Of a stretch of DNA of 64,000 bases, positions 50,947 to 59,620 are shown piece by piece; positions within the stretch are counted from its first letter, which is position 1; each line of letters begins with the position of its first letter. A program made the position numbers and the translations under genes. The stretch comes from Gemmiger sp. An50 (GTDB lineage: Bacteria > Bacillota > Clostridia > Oscillospirales > Ruminococcaceae). The stretch covers positions 186,001 to 250,000 of the forward strand of contig NZ_NFID01000003.1 of assembly GCF_002161595.1 (NCBI RefSeq), given 5' to 3'. A model generated the notes under the pieces. That model did not search any database and had not been told where the DNA came from. It was given only the letters and a program-made list of their open reading frames with translations.

Positions 50947-53250
50947 ATGGCAATGAGCTACCGGTTCAAAGGCTTTTCCCGCAGCGCGGCGAAGATGCTG
51001 AATCTGGCCCTGTCGTTGGCAGGGCAGCGGGGGCAGCGGCAGGTGAGCACCGGACACATCCTGCTGGCGATCCTGACCCAGGGGGGCAGCCCGGCGGCGA
51101 ATCTGCTGGAGGCCCGGGGGGTGACCCAGATCAAAATCCTGGGTAAGGTGGAGCAGCAGCCGGGCGGCGCGGCCTGCCGGCCTGGCCCCAAGGATATGAT
51201 GGCGGAAAGCTGCAAGGCGCTGGATTTCGCGGTGCTGGGGGCCCACGCCGCCCGCATGAAGGAGGCCCAGTGCGAGCATGTACTCTGCGCCATGCTGGAG
51301 GACCCGGCCTGCACCGCCAGCCGCTGGCTGGCTGAGCTGGGGGTGGATGTGAGCGCCGCCGCCAAGGAGTGCCGTCAGCTTTCCGGCCAGCTGGTGCTGC
51401 CGCTGCAGCCCAAATTCAGTGCACCGCCCCCCAGCCGGGGCAGCCGTGCCAGCGACAAATACGGCAAGGACCTGACCCGCATTGCGGCGGAGGGGGGGCT
51501 GGACCCGGTGTTCTGCCGGGAGAGTGAGCTGGAACGGATGATCGAGATTTTGTGCCGCCGCCAGAAGAATAACCCCTGCCTGGTGGGCGAACCGGGGGTG
51601 GGCAAAACCGCCCTGGCCGAGGCTCTGGCCCAGCGCATCGCAGCGGGCCGGGTGCCGGGCAGCCTGCAGGGCCGCCGCCTGCTCTGCCTGGATATGGCCA
51701 GTCTGGTGGCGGGCACCAAATACCGGGGCGATTTTGAGGAGCGGCTGAAAAACCTGCTGGAGGAGATCTGCCGGGAGGGCAACACCATCCTGTTTGTGGA
51801 CGAGCTACACACCGTGGTGGGCGCGGGCGCGGCGGAGGGGGCCATCGACGCGGCCAATATCCTAAAGCCGCTGCTGGCCCGCGGCGAGCTGCGCATGATC
51901 GGCGCCACCACTCAGCAGGAATACCGCCGCTGCATGCAGAAGGACCCGGCGCTGGAACGGCGGTTCGGCCGGGTGCTGGTGGAGGAGCCGGACCCTCAGC
52001 AGGCGGTGCGGATTCTGCAGGGGCTGGCCCCCCGTTACGAGCGGTTTCATCAGGTCACGCTGCCCCCGCGCACGCTGGAGGCGGCGGTGGAGCTGTCGGT
52101 GCGGTACCTGCCGGGGCGTTTCCTGCCGGACAAGGCCATCGACCTGATCGACGAGGCCGCCGCTGCGCTGCACATCCAAAGTCAGGACCAGCCGGGCACG
52201 CCCACCCTGGAGCCGGAACAGCTGGCAGAGGTGGTGGCCCGGGCCAGCGGAGTGCCCGCCCAGCGCATCACCGAACACCAGCGCCGCAAGCTGGACCTGC
52301 TGGAGCATCGTCTGGCCGAGGCGGTGGTGGGCCAGCCCCAGGCGGTGGCTGCGGTGGCGGGAGCAATCCGCCGGGCCTGCACCGGCCTGCGGGACACCGC
52401 CCGCCCCATGGGGGCCTTCCTGTTTCTGGGGCCCACCGGCGTGGGGAAGACCCATCTTGCCCGAGCTCTGGCCAGCCAGTGGTTTGGCAGCGAAAAAGCG
52501 CTGCTCCGCTTTGACATGAGCGAGTATATGGAGGCTCACGCCGCCGCCAAGCTGATCGGCGCGCCTCCGGGCTATGTGGGCCACGGCGAGGGCGGCCAGC
52601 TTACCGAGGCGGTGCGCCGCCGTCCCTACAGCGTGGTGCTGTTTGACGAGATCGAAAAGGCCCACCCGGACGTGCAGAACCTGCTGTTGCAGATTCTGGA
52701 GGAGGGCCAGCTCACCGACAGCGAGGGCCGCAAGACCGGTTTTTCCCACTGCATCGTGCTGCTCACCAGCAACCTGGGCGCACGGCATCTGTGCGGCCAG
52801 TCGGAGGCGCTGGGCTTCGCGGCCGGGCAGGCGGCCCAGCTGGCCCGCCGCAAGGAGTTGGCGCTGGAGGAAGCCAAGCGGTTTTTCCGGCCGGAGCTGC
52901 TGGGCCGTCTGGACGAAGCGGTGGTCTTTTCGCCGCTGGAGGGTCCGGCACTGGAGCAAATTACAGAGCAATTATTGGATGAGCTGGAACAGCGGGCAGG
53001 ACGAAGCGGTTACCAGCTGCGCCACACCCATGAGCTGACGCGGGAGCTGGCCCGGCGGGGCAAAAGTGCCTACGGTGCCCGGGAGCTGCGCCGCCAGGTA
53101 AGCCGGGCGGTGGAGCAGGCGTTGGCAGACAGCATCGCCAGCGGCCAGGCCCAGCCGGGTCAGAGCTTCACCGCCTGTTTGCAGCAGGGACAGGTGTGTC
53201 TTTTGCCGGGGCAGCCGGAGGCAGGTGCGCCCCAGCCGGTGCAGGTATAA
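50947..53250 (+). CDS. Clp protease ATP-binding subunit (ClpC/ClpA-like, without M domain)
   Basis: A 767-residue Hsp100 unfoldase. Residues 1-140 form a Clp-N repeat domain (FSRSAAKMLNLALSLAG, then STGHILLAIL). The first AAA module has Walker A GEPGVGKTAL (about 213) and ILFVDELHTVVGAG; the second has GPTGVGKTHL (about 495) and VVLFDEIEKAHPDV. LGF near residue 620, after TSNLGA, is positioned like the ClpP-docking tripeptide. The coiled-coil M domain of ClpC/ClpB is missing, since D1 passes to D2 through a short linker. No clpP, ctsR or mcsAB is adjacent, so its control differs from the B. subtilis clpC operon. Confidence 0.9.
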   Translation: MAMSYRFKGFSRSAAKMLNLALSLAGQRGQRQVSTGHILLAILTQGGSPAANLLEARGVTQIKILGKVEQQPGGAACRPGPKDMMAESCKALDFAVLGAHAARMKEAQCEHVLCAMLEDPACTASRWLAELGVDVSAAAKECRQLSGQLVLPLQPKFSAPPPSRGSRASDKYGKDLTRIAAEGGLDPVFCRESELERMIEILCRRQKNNPCLVGEPGVGKTALAEALAQRIAAGRVPGSLQGRRLLCLDMASLVAGTKYRGDFEERLKNLLEEICREGNTILFVDELHTVVGAGAAEGAIDAANILKPLLARGELRMIGATTQQEYRRCMQKDPALERRFGRVLVEEPDPQQAVRILQGLAPRYERFHQVTLPPRTLEAAVELSVRYLPGRFLPDKAIDLIDEAAAALHIQSQDQPGTPTLEPEQLAEVVARASGVPAQRITEHQRRKLDLLEHRLAEAVVGQPQAVAAVAGAIRRACTGLRDTARPMGAFLFLGPTGVGKTHLARALASQWFGSEKALLRFDMSEYMEAHAAAKLIGAPPGYVGHGEGGQLTEAVRRRPYSVVLFDEIEKAHPDVQNLLLQILEEGQLTDSEGRKTGFSHCIVLLTSNLGARHLCGQSEALGFAAGQAAQLARRKELALEEAKRFFRPELLGRLDEAVVFSPLEGPALEQITEQLLDELEQRAGRSGYQLRHTHELTRELARRGKSAYGARELRRQVSRAVEQALADSIASGQAQPGQSFTACLQQGQVCLLPGQPEAGAPQPVQV

Positions 53251-53287
53251 CAAAAAAGGCAGGTCAAAACGACCTGCCTTTTTTGCA
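53251..53287. terminator. Bidirectional terminator between clp and gntR genes
   Basis: Stem AAAGGCAGGTC / GACCTGCCTTT, loop AAAAC, with A- and T-runs either side. Confidence 0.85.
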
Positions 53288-53290
53288 ATT

Positions 53291-54046
53291 TTATACCTTC
53301 TTGCGCAGCAGCGAGAAGGAGAAGAAATTGGTGTAGTAGGAAAGGGAGTACATCACCGGCCGTGTCAGCTTGGAGAAGCTGATCTCATCCATCAGCAGCA
53401 GAGCCTCGTGGTCCGGAACCTCCAGCGTTTTGCGGATGGCCGCATCGCCCAGCACGGCACTGGTGTGGGTGACGGTACTGGTAACCGAAACGCCGCATAC
53501 CTCTTCCAGAATATCGAAGATGGGACGGGCAAAATCCTGCCGCTGGGCGCTCTCGTGGTCCAGCAGCTTGGCGGGCAGATAGTCCACCGAGTAGATCACC
53601 GGCATTTCTCCTGCCAGCACCCGCTTGCGTACCATCAGCACCGGGTCGCCCACTTCCAGCTCCAGCTGATGGGCCAGGTGGCTGTCTGCGGTGAGCTGCT
53701 GCACCGAGATGCTGTCCGCATGGGGAACATAACCGGCGGCACGGATCATGGTGCTGTATTCGAATTTCTGGTCCAGGCGGTTGTCCAGCGCCACGATGCG
53801 CCGGTTCACCACGGTGCCGATGCCTCGTACCCGTTCCACGTAGCCTTCCCGTTCCAGCTCGGCCAGCGCGTCCCGGATCACGGTGCGGCTGACCCCCAGG
53901 CGGGCCGCAAGCTCCACCTCAGCGGGCAGCCGCTCACAGCTTTCATAGGGGCCGGTGCGCATCTCGCGCAGCAGCTGGGACGCGATCTGCTGGCTGATCA
54001 CCGCGCCGCCCAGCGGCCCCGCTTCACCGGTTTTTGCTTTTGCCAT
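53291..54046 (-). CDS. GntR family regulator with UTRA domain (HutC type)
   Basis: A 251-residue regulator. The winged helix spans about residues 15-80 (LPAEVELAARLGVSRTVIRD, then ALAELEREGYVERVRGIGTV), and the UTRA ligand domain follows (VLMVRKRVLAGEMPVIYSVD, VTSTVTHTSAVLGD). UTRA domains sense sugar phosphates, amino-acid derivatives or similar. ATG 54046 follows GGAGG at nine bases; the longer open frame upstream crosses the promoter. Its target beyond itself is unclear; the neighbouring MATE gene is separated by a terminator. Confidence 0.92.
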   Translation of the reverse strand: MAKAKTGEAGPLGGAVISQQIASQLLREMRTGPYESCERLPAEVELAARLGVSRTVIRDALAELEREGYVERVRGIGTVVNRRIVALDNRLDQKFEYSTMIRAAGYVPHADSISVQQLTADSHLAHQLELEVGDPVLMVRKRVLAGEMPVIYSVDYLPAKLLDHESAQRQDFARPIFDILEEVCGVSVTSTVTHTSAVLGDAAIRKTLEVPDHEALLLMDEISFSKLTRPVMYSLSYYTNFFSFSLLRKKV

Positions 54047-54076
54047 ATCCAATTGCCTCCTGCACACAAATAAATC

Positions 54077-54119
54077 ATACTTTAAAAAAAGTATAGCACA
54101 GCCCGGGCCATTTGCGCAA
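54077..54119 (-). promoter_or_regulatory. Promoter and palindromic operator of the HutC-type regulator
   Basis: On the minus strand TTGCGC, 18 bases, TATACT. The -10 is covered by a perfect inverted repeat ATACTTT-AAAA-AAAGTAT (54077-54094), a likely autorepression site. Confidence 0.6.
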
Positions 54120-54162
54120 CAAAAAAGCCCGAAACGGCTCCAAACAGGAACCGCTTCGGGCA
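54117..54162 (-). terminator. Terminator of the second MATE gene
   Basis: On the minus strand GCCCGAAGCGGTTCC / GGAGCCGTTTCGGGC around TGTTT, then six T's. Confidence 0.85.
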
Positions 54163-54201
54163 AGGGCCGCACGGCGTGGGAATCCAGCGCCGGAAACGTG
54201 C

Positions 54202-55554
54202 TCAAACGCCGCCCAGATGCTTGATTTTCTTGTTGTAGCTGCGCCGGAACAAGGTGAGCGCAAAGCAGAGGGAAACCATTTCTGCAATCAGGAAAGAGTA
54301 CCACACCAGGTCCACATTGCCGGAAAGCGACAGCAGCCAGGCGATGGGCAACAGCAGCACCAGCTGGCGGAACACGCTCATCAAAAGGCTGTGCATTCCT
54401 TCGCCCAGAGCCTGGAACAGGCTGCTCAGCACGATGGCGATGCCCGCGAACACGAAGCTCAGCGAGATGATGCGCAGGGCGGGCTCGCCGGTGCGGGCCA
54501 GGGCGCTGCCGTCGTTGAACAGGGCCAGCAGCTGGCCGGGGAACAGCTGGAACAGCGCGGTGCCGAAAATCATGATCACTGAGATGGAGATCATGGCGAT
54601 TTTGGTGCAGGCCAGGATGCGCTGCTTTTTGGCTGCGCCGTAGTTGTAGCCCACAATGGGCACCAGAGCGCTGGTGAGGCCGAAGCCGGGCATGAATACG
54701 AAGTTCTGCAGCTTGAAGTAGATGCCCAGCACCGAAACGGCAGTCTCGGAGAAACCGGCCAGAATGAAGTTCATGCCGAAGGTCATCACGCTGGAGATAC
54801 TCTGCATGATGATGCTGGGCAGGCCCACCGAATAGATGCTCTTCACGGTGGGTAGATCAAAGCGCAGGGCGCTGATGCGCAGCTTGACCTCGTTGTTGTG
54901 GCGCAGGTTCAGCACCAGTGCCACCCCGCAGCCGATCCACTGACCGATCACGGTGGCCGCGGCCGCGCCCGCCACGCCCATTTTGGGCATGCCGAACATA
55001 CCGAAGATCAGGATAGGGTCCAGAATGATGTTGATTACGGCGCCGGTGAGCTGGCTGGCCATCTGGTAAACGGTCTTGCCGGTCACTTGGATCAGCCGCT
55101 CCAGGCAGATCTGCAAAAACATGCCCAGGCTGAACACCAGGCAGATGCGCAGATAGGCCGCGCCGCCCCCGGCAACCTCCGGGTTCTGGGTAAAGAAGCT
55201 GAAAAACAGCTCGGAGAAGAACAGGCCGAACACCGCGAATACCGCCCAGCTGGCCGCCATGAGCAAAAGGCCGTTGTGGGCTACTTTGTCGGCAGCCTTG
55301 CGGTCACCTTCGCCCAGGCGGCGGCTAAGCAGAGCGTTCACGCCGATGCTGGTACCCACCGATACCGCGATGGTGAGCATCTGCACCGGATAGGCGAAGC
55401 TCACGGCGGTGAGTGCCGCGTCACTGAGACGGGCCACAAAGATGCTGTCCACCACGTTATACAGCGCCTGCACCAGCATGCTGATCATGATGGGGAAGGC
55501 CATGCCCAGCAAAAGCGGAGTCATCGGCTTGGTTCCCATGATGTTTTCCTTCAT
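54202..55554 (-). CDS. MATE family efflux transporter (second copy in the window)
   Basis: A 450-residue MATE transporter with 12 helices. It opens MKENIMGTKPMTPLLLGMAF and LVQALYNVVDSIFVARLSD, the clostridial DinF/NorM-like motif, and has GFGLTSALVPIVGYNYGAAK in the second half. It is clearly different from the MATE protein at 17.7-19.1 kb, so the two are not a recent duplication. GGAGG precedes the ATG. No regulator gene is directly linked. Confidence 0.95.
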   Translation of the reverse strand: MKENIMGTKPMTPLLLGMAFPIMISMLVQALYNVVDSIFVARLSDAALTAVSFAYPVQMLTIAVSVGTSIGVNALLSRRLGEGDRKAADKVAHNGLLLMAASWAVFAVFGLFFSELFFSFFTQNPEVAGGGAAYLRICLVFSLGMFLQICLERLIQVTGKTVYQMASQLTGAVINIILDPILIFGMFGMPKMGVAGAAAATVIGQWIGCGVALVLNLRHNNEVKLRISALRFDLPTVKSIYSVGLPSIIMQSISSVMTFGMNFILAGFSETAVSVLGIYFKLQNFVFMPGFGLTSALVPIVGYNYGAAKKQRILACTKIAMISISVIMIFGTALFQLFPGQLLALFNDGSALARTGEPALRIISLSFVFAGIAIVLSSLFQALGEGMHSLLMSVFRQLVLLLPIAWLLSLSGNVDLVWYSFLIAEMVSLCFALTLFRRSYNKKIKHLGGV

Positions 55555-55597
55555 TTACACAATCCTCCATTTTTCCACAGTCAGCGCCCCACAGCGG

Positions 55598-55638
55598 GGC
55601 AAAATAAAGGAAACGGGTCGGAACGACTCGTTTCCTTT
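55598..55638 (-). terminator. Terminator of the dnaD-dnaI operon
   Basis: Fifteen-bp stem AAAGGAAACGAGTCG / CGACCCGTTTCCTTT with one wobble, followed on the minus strand by ATTTTG. Confidence 0.75.
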
Positions 55639-55665
55639 GTTGGCGTTTGTCGGGCGGGGCAGAAA

Positions 55666-56640
55666 TCACATCCGGCTTTTCAGACCCCGGATGTCCTGCC
55701 CCAGAAAGAGTACCGGCTCGCAGCTGCCGCCCAGGCGGCTGGCGATCTTTTCGGTATAGCGGACCTCAAAGGCCTTGCCGTCCACAATGTTGGTGGTGTA
55801 GATGGTGGGCCGGTTTTCCAAAATGCGGGTGTTCAGAATGTTGTAAAAGCAGCTGGCCATGTAGGGGTTCACATACTCGGTGCCCAGATCGTCCAGAATG
55901 AGCAGGTCCGCCTCCATCACTGCCTCCAGCAGGGGACAGCTGTCTGCAAAACGCTCCCGCTCCAGCTGGCTGAACAGGTTCTGGGCACAGATGTACACCA
56001 CGTTGAAGCCCTTTTCCAGCACCGTCTTGGCAATGGCCAGGGCGGCGTGGGTCTTGCCCAGGCCCGCGTTGCCGTAAATCAGCAGATTGGCATTCTTCAT
56101 ATCGAATTCCCGGGCGTAGGCCTGCAGGTAAGCCAGATTATCCCGCATCAGCGCGCGGATATTCTCGCCGGTGGCCGGGTCGATGGCGTCCGGATAGAGC
56201 GAAAGGTCCATGCTCTCGAAGCTGCACAGACTCAGCGGGGTCTCCTCGCTGATCTCCTTCCAGCGCAGCTGCCTTGCCAGCTTGCCCACGCAGGGGCACA
56301 GGCGGCCATTCACCATGCCGGTGTCCTGGCAGTCCGGGCAGGTGTAGCGGGGCTCCAGACTTTGGGGGCCGTAGCCGTTTTGGGCCAGCAGCTGCCGGAG
56401 CTCCTCCTGGGTCTGGCGGCGCTGCTCGGCCACCGCCTGGCGCTCGGCCTGGGGCGCGCCCTTGGCGGCCAGCTCCATGGTGCGCAGCCCTAATGACTGA
56501 ACCTGGGCTTCCAGCTCGCCCAGCCGGGGCAGGGCGGCCAGCGCACGGGCCCGGCGCTCCTGGGCCTGGGTTACCGCCCGTTGGCGGCGGCTGGCCACCT
56601 GGCGCAGGGCCGCCCGGTAAAGTTCGTTTTTGGTGCGCAT
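55666..56640 (-). CDS. DnaC/DnaI-type ATP-binding helicase loader
   Basis: A 324-residue AAA+ protein that loads replicative helicase DnaB/DnaC. A helical N-terminal part (about residues 1-95, rich in Arg, Gln and Ala) leads to a zinc-type cluster (CPDCQDTGMVNGRLCPCV), then the ATPase: Walker A GNAGLGKTHAAL (about 190), Walker B LLILDDLGTEYV and sensor-1 TIYTTNI. The zinc cluster places it with DnaI of Firmicutes. It lies three bp after the DnaD-like gene, as expected for the replication-restart loading pair. Confidence 0.92.
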   Translation of the reverse strand: MRTKNELYRAALRQVASRRQRAVTQAQERRARALAALPRLGELEAQVQSLGLRTMELAAKGAPQAERQAVAEQRRQTQEELRQLLAQNGYGPQSLEPRYTCPDCQDTGMVNGRLCPCVGKLARQLRWKEISEETPLSLCSFESMDLSLYPDAIDPATGENIRALMRDNLAYLQAYAREFDMKNANLLIYGNAGLGKTHAALAIAKTVLEKGFNVVYICAQNLFSQLERERFADSCPLLEAVMEADLLILDDLGTEYVNPYMASCFYNILNTRILENRPTIYTTNIVDGKAFEVRYTEKIASRLGGSCEPVLFLGQDIRGLKSRM

Positions 56641-56643
56641 GGC

Positions 56644-57552
56644 TTATTCCTCCTGTTTCAGGCGCAGCGGGCGGCGTGCGGGCCGCTGCAGGATGTCGTT
56701 GCCGCTGGGAGCCTGCCGGTCCACCCGCACATTCGCGCCGGTCAGCGAGCCGCCGCCCCGGGCGTCTGCGGGGGTGCGCCAGCCCTTGGCGTACCAGCTT
56801 TTCAGAATGCCGTTGATGTACTTGGGGTCCTTGCTGCCGTTGCCGTGCAACACTGCCTCCTCCACCATGGCATCCGAGTAACCGAACTCCTCATACCAGC
56901 GGCGGATGCACCGCTTGTCCGCCAGGGTGAGCGCGCCCACAGGCATGCCCAGAATGGCGGCGGCCTTTTCCTCCCGCTGGCCGCGTTCCTTCAAGCGCTG
57001 CAGGTAGACCTCGGCCTCCTGGCCGGTGGTCACACCCTCCTGGGCCCAGCGGTCCAGTTCCCGTTCCAGCTGGGTCACCGAATGGCGGCCCTGGCTGGAA
57101 ATATGCGCCGCGCACAGCAAAATCAGATCCACCGGGATGCTCTCGTTCACATACAGCGAGACCAGCCGCTGGATGTCCTTCTGGCCCAGGCTCTGGCCCA
57201 GATAGGCCTGAGCCTCGGTGGCCAGGGTGCTCACCATGGGGTCCCGCATGGCGGCCATACGCAGCTCCTCGGCGGTGAGGGGCGGCTGCTTGGCAGGTAG
57301 GGGAGCAGGGGACGCGGCGTCCCGTTCCAGCTCCAACAGACCTACTCCGTGCCAGAAATCCAGCGCCTTTTGGGCGGCCTGCACATTCTTCAGCGCCAGC
57401 GCGTGGGCGATGTCCTTGGGGTCGGTGCTGTGAGTGGCCAGAATGTAAAGCGCCACCCGCATGTGGTCGCCGGTGGCGCGGGTGAGGTTGGTGAAGATCA
57501 GCTGAGGCACAGCGATGGAATCGCCGGTCTGGCTGCGCAGGCGGTAGGTCAT
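56644..57552 (-). CDS. DnaD domain protein (replication initiation)
   Basis: A 302-residue protein with an N-terminal winged-helix region (about 1-75) and two DnaD-like (DnaB_2) domains (about 110-170 and 195-265, the latter with KRCIRRWYEEFGYSDAMVEE and YINGILKSWYAKGW, the Y-x-x-x-I-L-x-x-W motif). This protein assists DnaA-dependent initiation and helicase loading, remodelling DNA at the origin. It is the first gene of the dnaD-dnaI operon. The basic C-terminal tail is disordered. Confidence 0.92.
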   Translation of the reverse strand: MTYRLRSQTGDSIAVPQLIFTNLTRATGDHMRVALYILATHSTDPKDIAHALALKNVQAAQKALDFWHGVGLLELERDAASPAPLPAKQPPLTAEELRMAAMRDPMVSTLATEAQAYLGQSLGQKDIQRLVSLYVNESIPVDLILLCAAHISSQGRHSVTQLERELDRWAQEGVTTGQEAEVYLQRLKERGQREEKAAAILGMPVGALTLADKRCIRRWYEEFGYSDAMVEEAVLHGNGSKDPKYINGILKSWYAKGWRTPADARGGGSLTGANVRVDRQAPSGNDILQRPARRPLRLKQEE

Positions 57553-57641
57553 AGGGCAAGGGCTCCTTCTTCGTTCAAACAGGCATACAATGCAGCGCGG
57601 GCCCGGCGAAACCGCCGGCAGCCCATAAAATTACATCCTAA

Positions 57642-57670
57642 AGCATACCACAAAATATCCGGCCTGACCA
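57642..57670 (-). promoter_or_regulatory. Candidate promoter of the dnaD-dnaI operon
   Basis: On the minus strand TGGTCA, 17 bases, TATGCT, about 90 bp upstream; -35 is a weak match. Confidence 0.4.
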
Positions 57671-57710
57671 GTGCCCCGCCGCAAAAAGCCGGACTCAATC
57701 CCGCCGCGAA

Positions 57711-57739
57711 TTGACAAACCGGCCCGGGGCGTGTACCAT
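57711..57739 (+). promoter_or_regulatory. Promoter of the DegV gene
   Basis: A perfect TTGACA, 17 bases, TACCAT, 58 bp before the start. Confidence 0.65.
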
Positions 57740-57797
57740 TGGTTAAAAGAACAGCAAAACCAGCGCCCGCGCCAGGGCGGAGAGGCGGATTGAGAAG

Positions 57798-58649
57798 ATG
57801 AAGATCGCAATTGTGACCGACACCAACAGCGGTATCTCGGAAAAGGAAGCCAAAAAGCTGGGAGTATACTGCCTGCCCATGCCCTTCTCGGTGGATGGGC
57901 GGTGGATGCTGGAGGGCGTGGACCTGACGGCGGAGGAGTTTTACCGGCGGCAGGCGGCCGGGGCCAACATCACCAGCAGCCAGCCCAGCCCGGAGACCGT
58001 GACCAATTTGTGGGATAAGCTTCTGACCGAGTATGAGGCGGTGGTTCACATCCCCATGAGCAGCGGTCTGAGCGGGACCACCGCCACCGCGCTGGCTCTG
58101 GCGGCGGAATATGGCGGCCGGGTCCAGGTGGTGGACAACAAGCGCATTTCGCTGCCCCAGCGCCAGTCGGTGCTGGACGCACAGGTGCTGGCAAAGCGGG
58201 GGCTGACCGCTGTACAGATCAAGCAGAACCTGGAGGAGAACGCCCTGAAGGCCAGCGTATATCTAACCGTGGATACCCTGAAATACCTGAAAAAGGGCGG
58301 CCGGGTCACCCCGGCGGCAGCGGCTATCGGCACCGTGCTGAACATCAAGCCCCTTTTGCAGATTCAGGGCGGCGGCATTGACGCTTACGGTAAGGTGCGG
58401 GGCCTGGCCCAGGCCCAGGACAAGCTGCTGGATGCCATCTGTGCGGACCTGACCGGCCGCTTTGAAGGGATGCCCATGCACATCGGCGTGGCCTATTCCG
58501 GTTCGCCGGAGGTGGGCAAAAAGTGGCAGAAGTATGTGCAGGAACGCTTCCCCCGCTGCAAGGTGCAGTGCAGCGCGCTGGGCCTGAGCATCGCCTGTCA
58601 CACCGGCCCGGGTGCGCTGGGCGTGGGCTGCTATTATTATGAAGAGTGA
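57798..58649 (+). CDS. DegV family (FakB-like) fatty-acid-binding protein
   Basis: A 283-residue two-domain protein: MKIAIVTDTNSGISEKEAKK, then PMPFSVDG and ITSSQPSPETVTNLW with the Ser residues that hold the fatty-acid carboxylate, SSGLSGTTATAL, VDTLKYLKKGGRVTPAAAAIG, and IACHTGPGALGVGCYYYEE at the end (His-Thr-Gly-Pro-Gly-Ala). DegV/FakB proteins present fatty acids to kinase FakA for phosphorylation and phospholipid synthesis. No fakA is nearby. The gene has its own promoter and terminator. Confidence 0.95.
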   Translation: MKIAIVTDTNSGISEKEAKKLGVYCLPMPFSVDGRWMLEGVDLTAEEFYRRQAAGANITSSQPSPETVTNLWDKLLTEYEAVVHIPMSSGLSGTTATALALAAEYGGRVQVVDNKRISLPQRQSVLDAQVLAKRGLTAVQIKQNLEENALKASVYLTVDTLKYLKKGGRVTPAAAAIGTVLNIKPLLQIQGGGIDAYGKVRGLAQAQDKLLDAICADLTGRFEGMPMHIGVAYSGSPEVGKKWQKYVQERFPRCKVQCSALGLSIACHTGPGALGVGCYYYEE

Positions 58650-58659
58650 CCGATGAACG

Positions 58660-58707
58660 GCAAAAAAGGGTGTGCCCCTCCGGAATGAGGGGCACACCCT
58701 TTTTGAT
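58660..58707. terminator. Bidirectional terminator between DegV and sigG genes
   Basis: Stem AAAGGGTGTGCCCCTC / GAGGGGCACACCCTTT, loop CGGAAT, with A- and T-runs. Confidence 0.9.
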
Positions 58708-58727
58708 TGCTTCGCCTGCCGGGCTGC

Positions 58728-59504
58728 TCACAGCTGGTCCCGGATGCGGCCCAGGGCGTTTTTCTCCAAACGGCTCACCTGGGCCTGGCTGATGCCGATC
58801 TCCCGGGCCACCTCCATCTGGGTCTTGCCCGACAGATAGCGCAGGGCCATGATCTTTTTCTCTCGCTCGCTGAGCTGATGCACCGTGTCCTTAAAGAGGA
58901 TCTCGCTGATCCAGCTGTCCTCACCGTCGGTTTCGCCCACCTGATCCATCACATACATGGCGTCGCCCGCGTCGTTGTACACCGGCTCGTACAGGCTCAC
59001 CGGCTCCACCACGCTCTCCAGCGCCAGAGTCACCGCCCGCTCCGGCATGTCCAGCCGGGCGGCGATCTCCTTTGCTTTGGGCTCCCGGCCCAGCTCCTTC
59101 TGCAGCTGCTCCCGGGCCTGCATGGCCCGGGAGGCGGTGTCCCGCATGGAGCGGCTCACCCGCAAGGGGTTGTTGTCCCGCAGAAAGCGGCGGATCTCGC
59201 CCACGATCATGGGCACGCCGTAGGTGGAAAAACGCACATTTAGATTGGGGTCGAAGTTGTCGATGGCCTTGATCAGTCCGATGCAGCCCACCTGGAACAG
59301 GTCATCCATGCATTCGCCCCGGCCGGAAAAACGCTGCACCACGCTGAGCACCAGACGCAGGTTGCCCTGGATCATAGTTTGGCGGGCAGTGTCGTCGCCC
59401 TCGTGCGCGGCAAGCAGCAGCCGCTTTTTCTCCGCCTCGCTCAGCACCGGCAGGCGGGCGGTGTCCACGCCGCACAGCTCCACTTTGTTGTAATACAAAC
59501 GCAT
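58728..59504 (-). CDS. sigG: Forespore sigma factor SigG
   Basis: The late forespore-specific RNA polymerase sigma factor that controls spore germination and protection genes. The 258-residue protein starts MRLYYNKVELCGVDTARLP, the conserved SigG opening, and has region 2 (GNLRLVLSVVQRFSGRGE, then DLFQVGCIGLIKAIDNFDP, FSTYGVPMIVGEIRRFLRD), region 3 (AKEIAARLDMP) and region 4 (MALRYLSGKTQMEVAREIG then SQAQVSRLEKNAL). Its gene lies downstream of spoIIGA-sigE on the same strand but separated by about 1 kb holding an oppositely directed gene and a structured element, unlike the tight B. subtilis arrangement. Confidence 0.96.
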   Translation of the reverse strand: MRLYYNKVELCGVDTARLPVLSEAEKKRLLLAAHEGDDTARQTMIQGNLRLVLSVVQRFSGRGECMDDLFQVGCIGLIKAIDNFDPNLNVRFSTYGVPMIVGEIRRFLRDNNPLRVSRSMRDTASRAMQAREQLQKELGREPKAKEIAARLDMPERAVTLALESVVEPVSLYEPVYNDAGDAMYVMDQVGETDGEDSWISEILFKDTVHQLSEREKKIMALRYLSGKTQMEVAREIGISQAQVSRLEKNALGRIRDQL

Positions 59505-59514
59505 TCACACTCCA

Positions 59515-59534
59515 AACAGGCAAGGGTGCCTGTT
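59515..59534 (-). promoter_or_regulatory. Hairpin in the sigG leader
   Basis: Perfect 8-bp stem AACAGGCA / TGCCTGTT with loop AGGG (plus-strand sense), ending about 10 bases before the sigG start and next to its GGAG. In B. subtilis a leader hairpin limits sigG translation; this could be similar. Confidence 0.5.
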
Positions 59535-59620
59535 CAAAGTATGGCCGCGGCGGGGGCAGGGCAGTCAGGAACGGGGCTGGCAAAATCAGGGCCCGCAGCC
59601 GCAAAAAAGCAGGAATAAAG

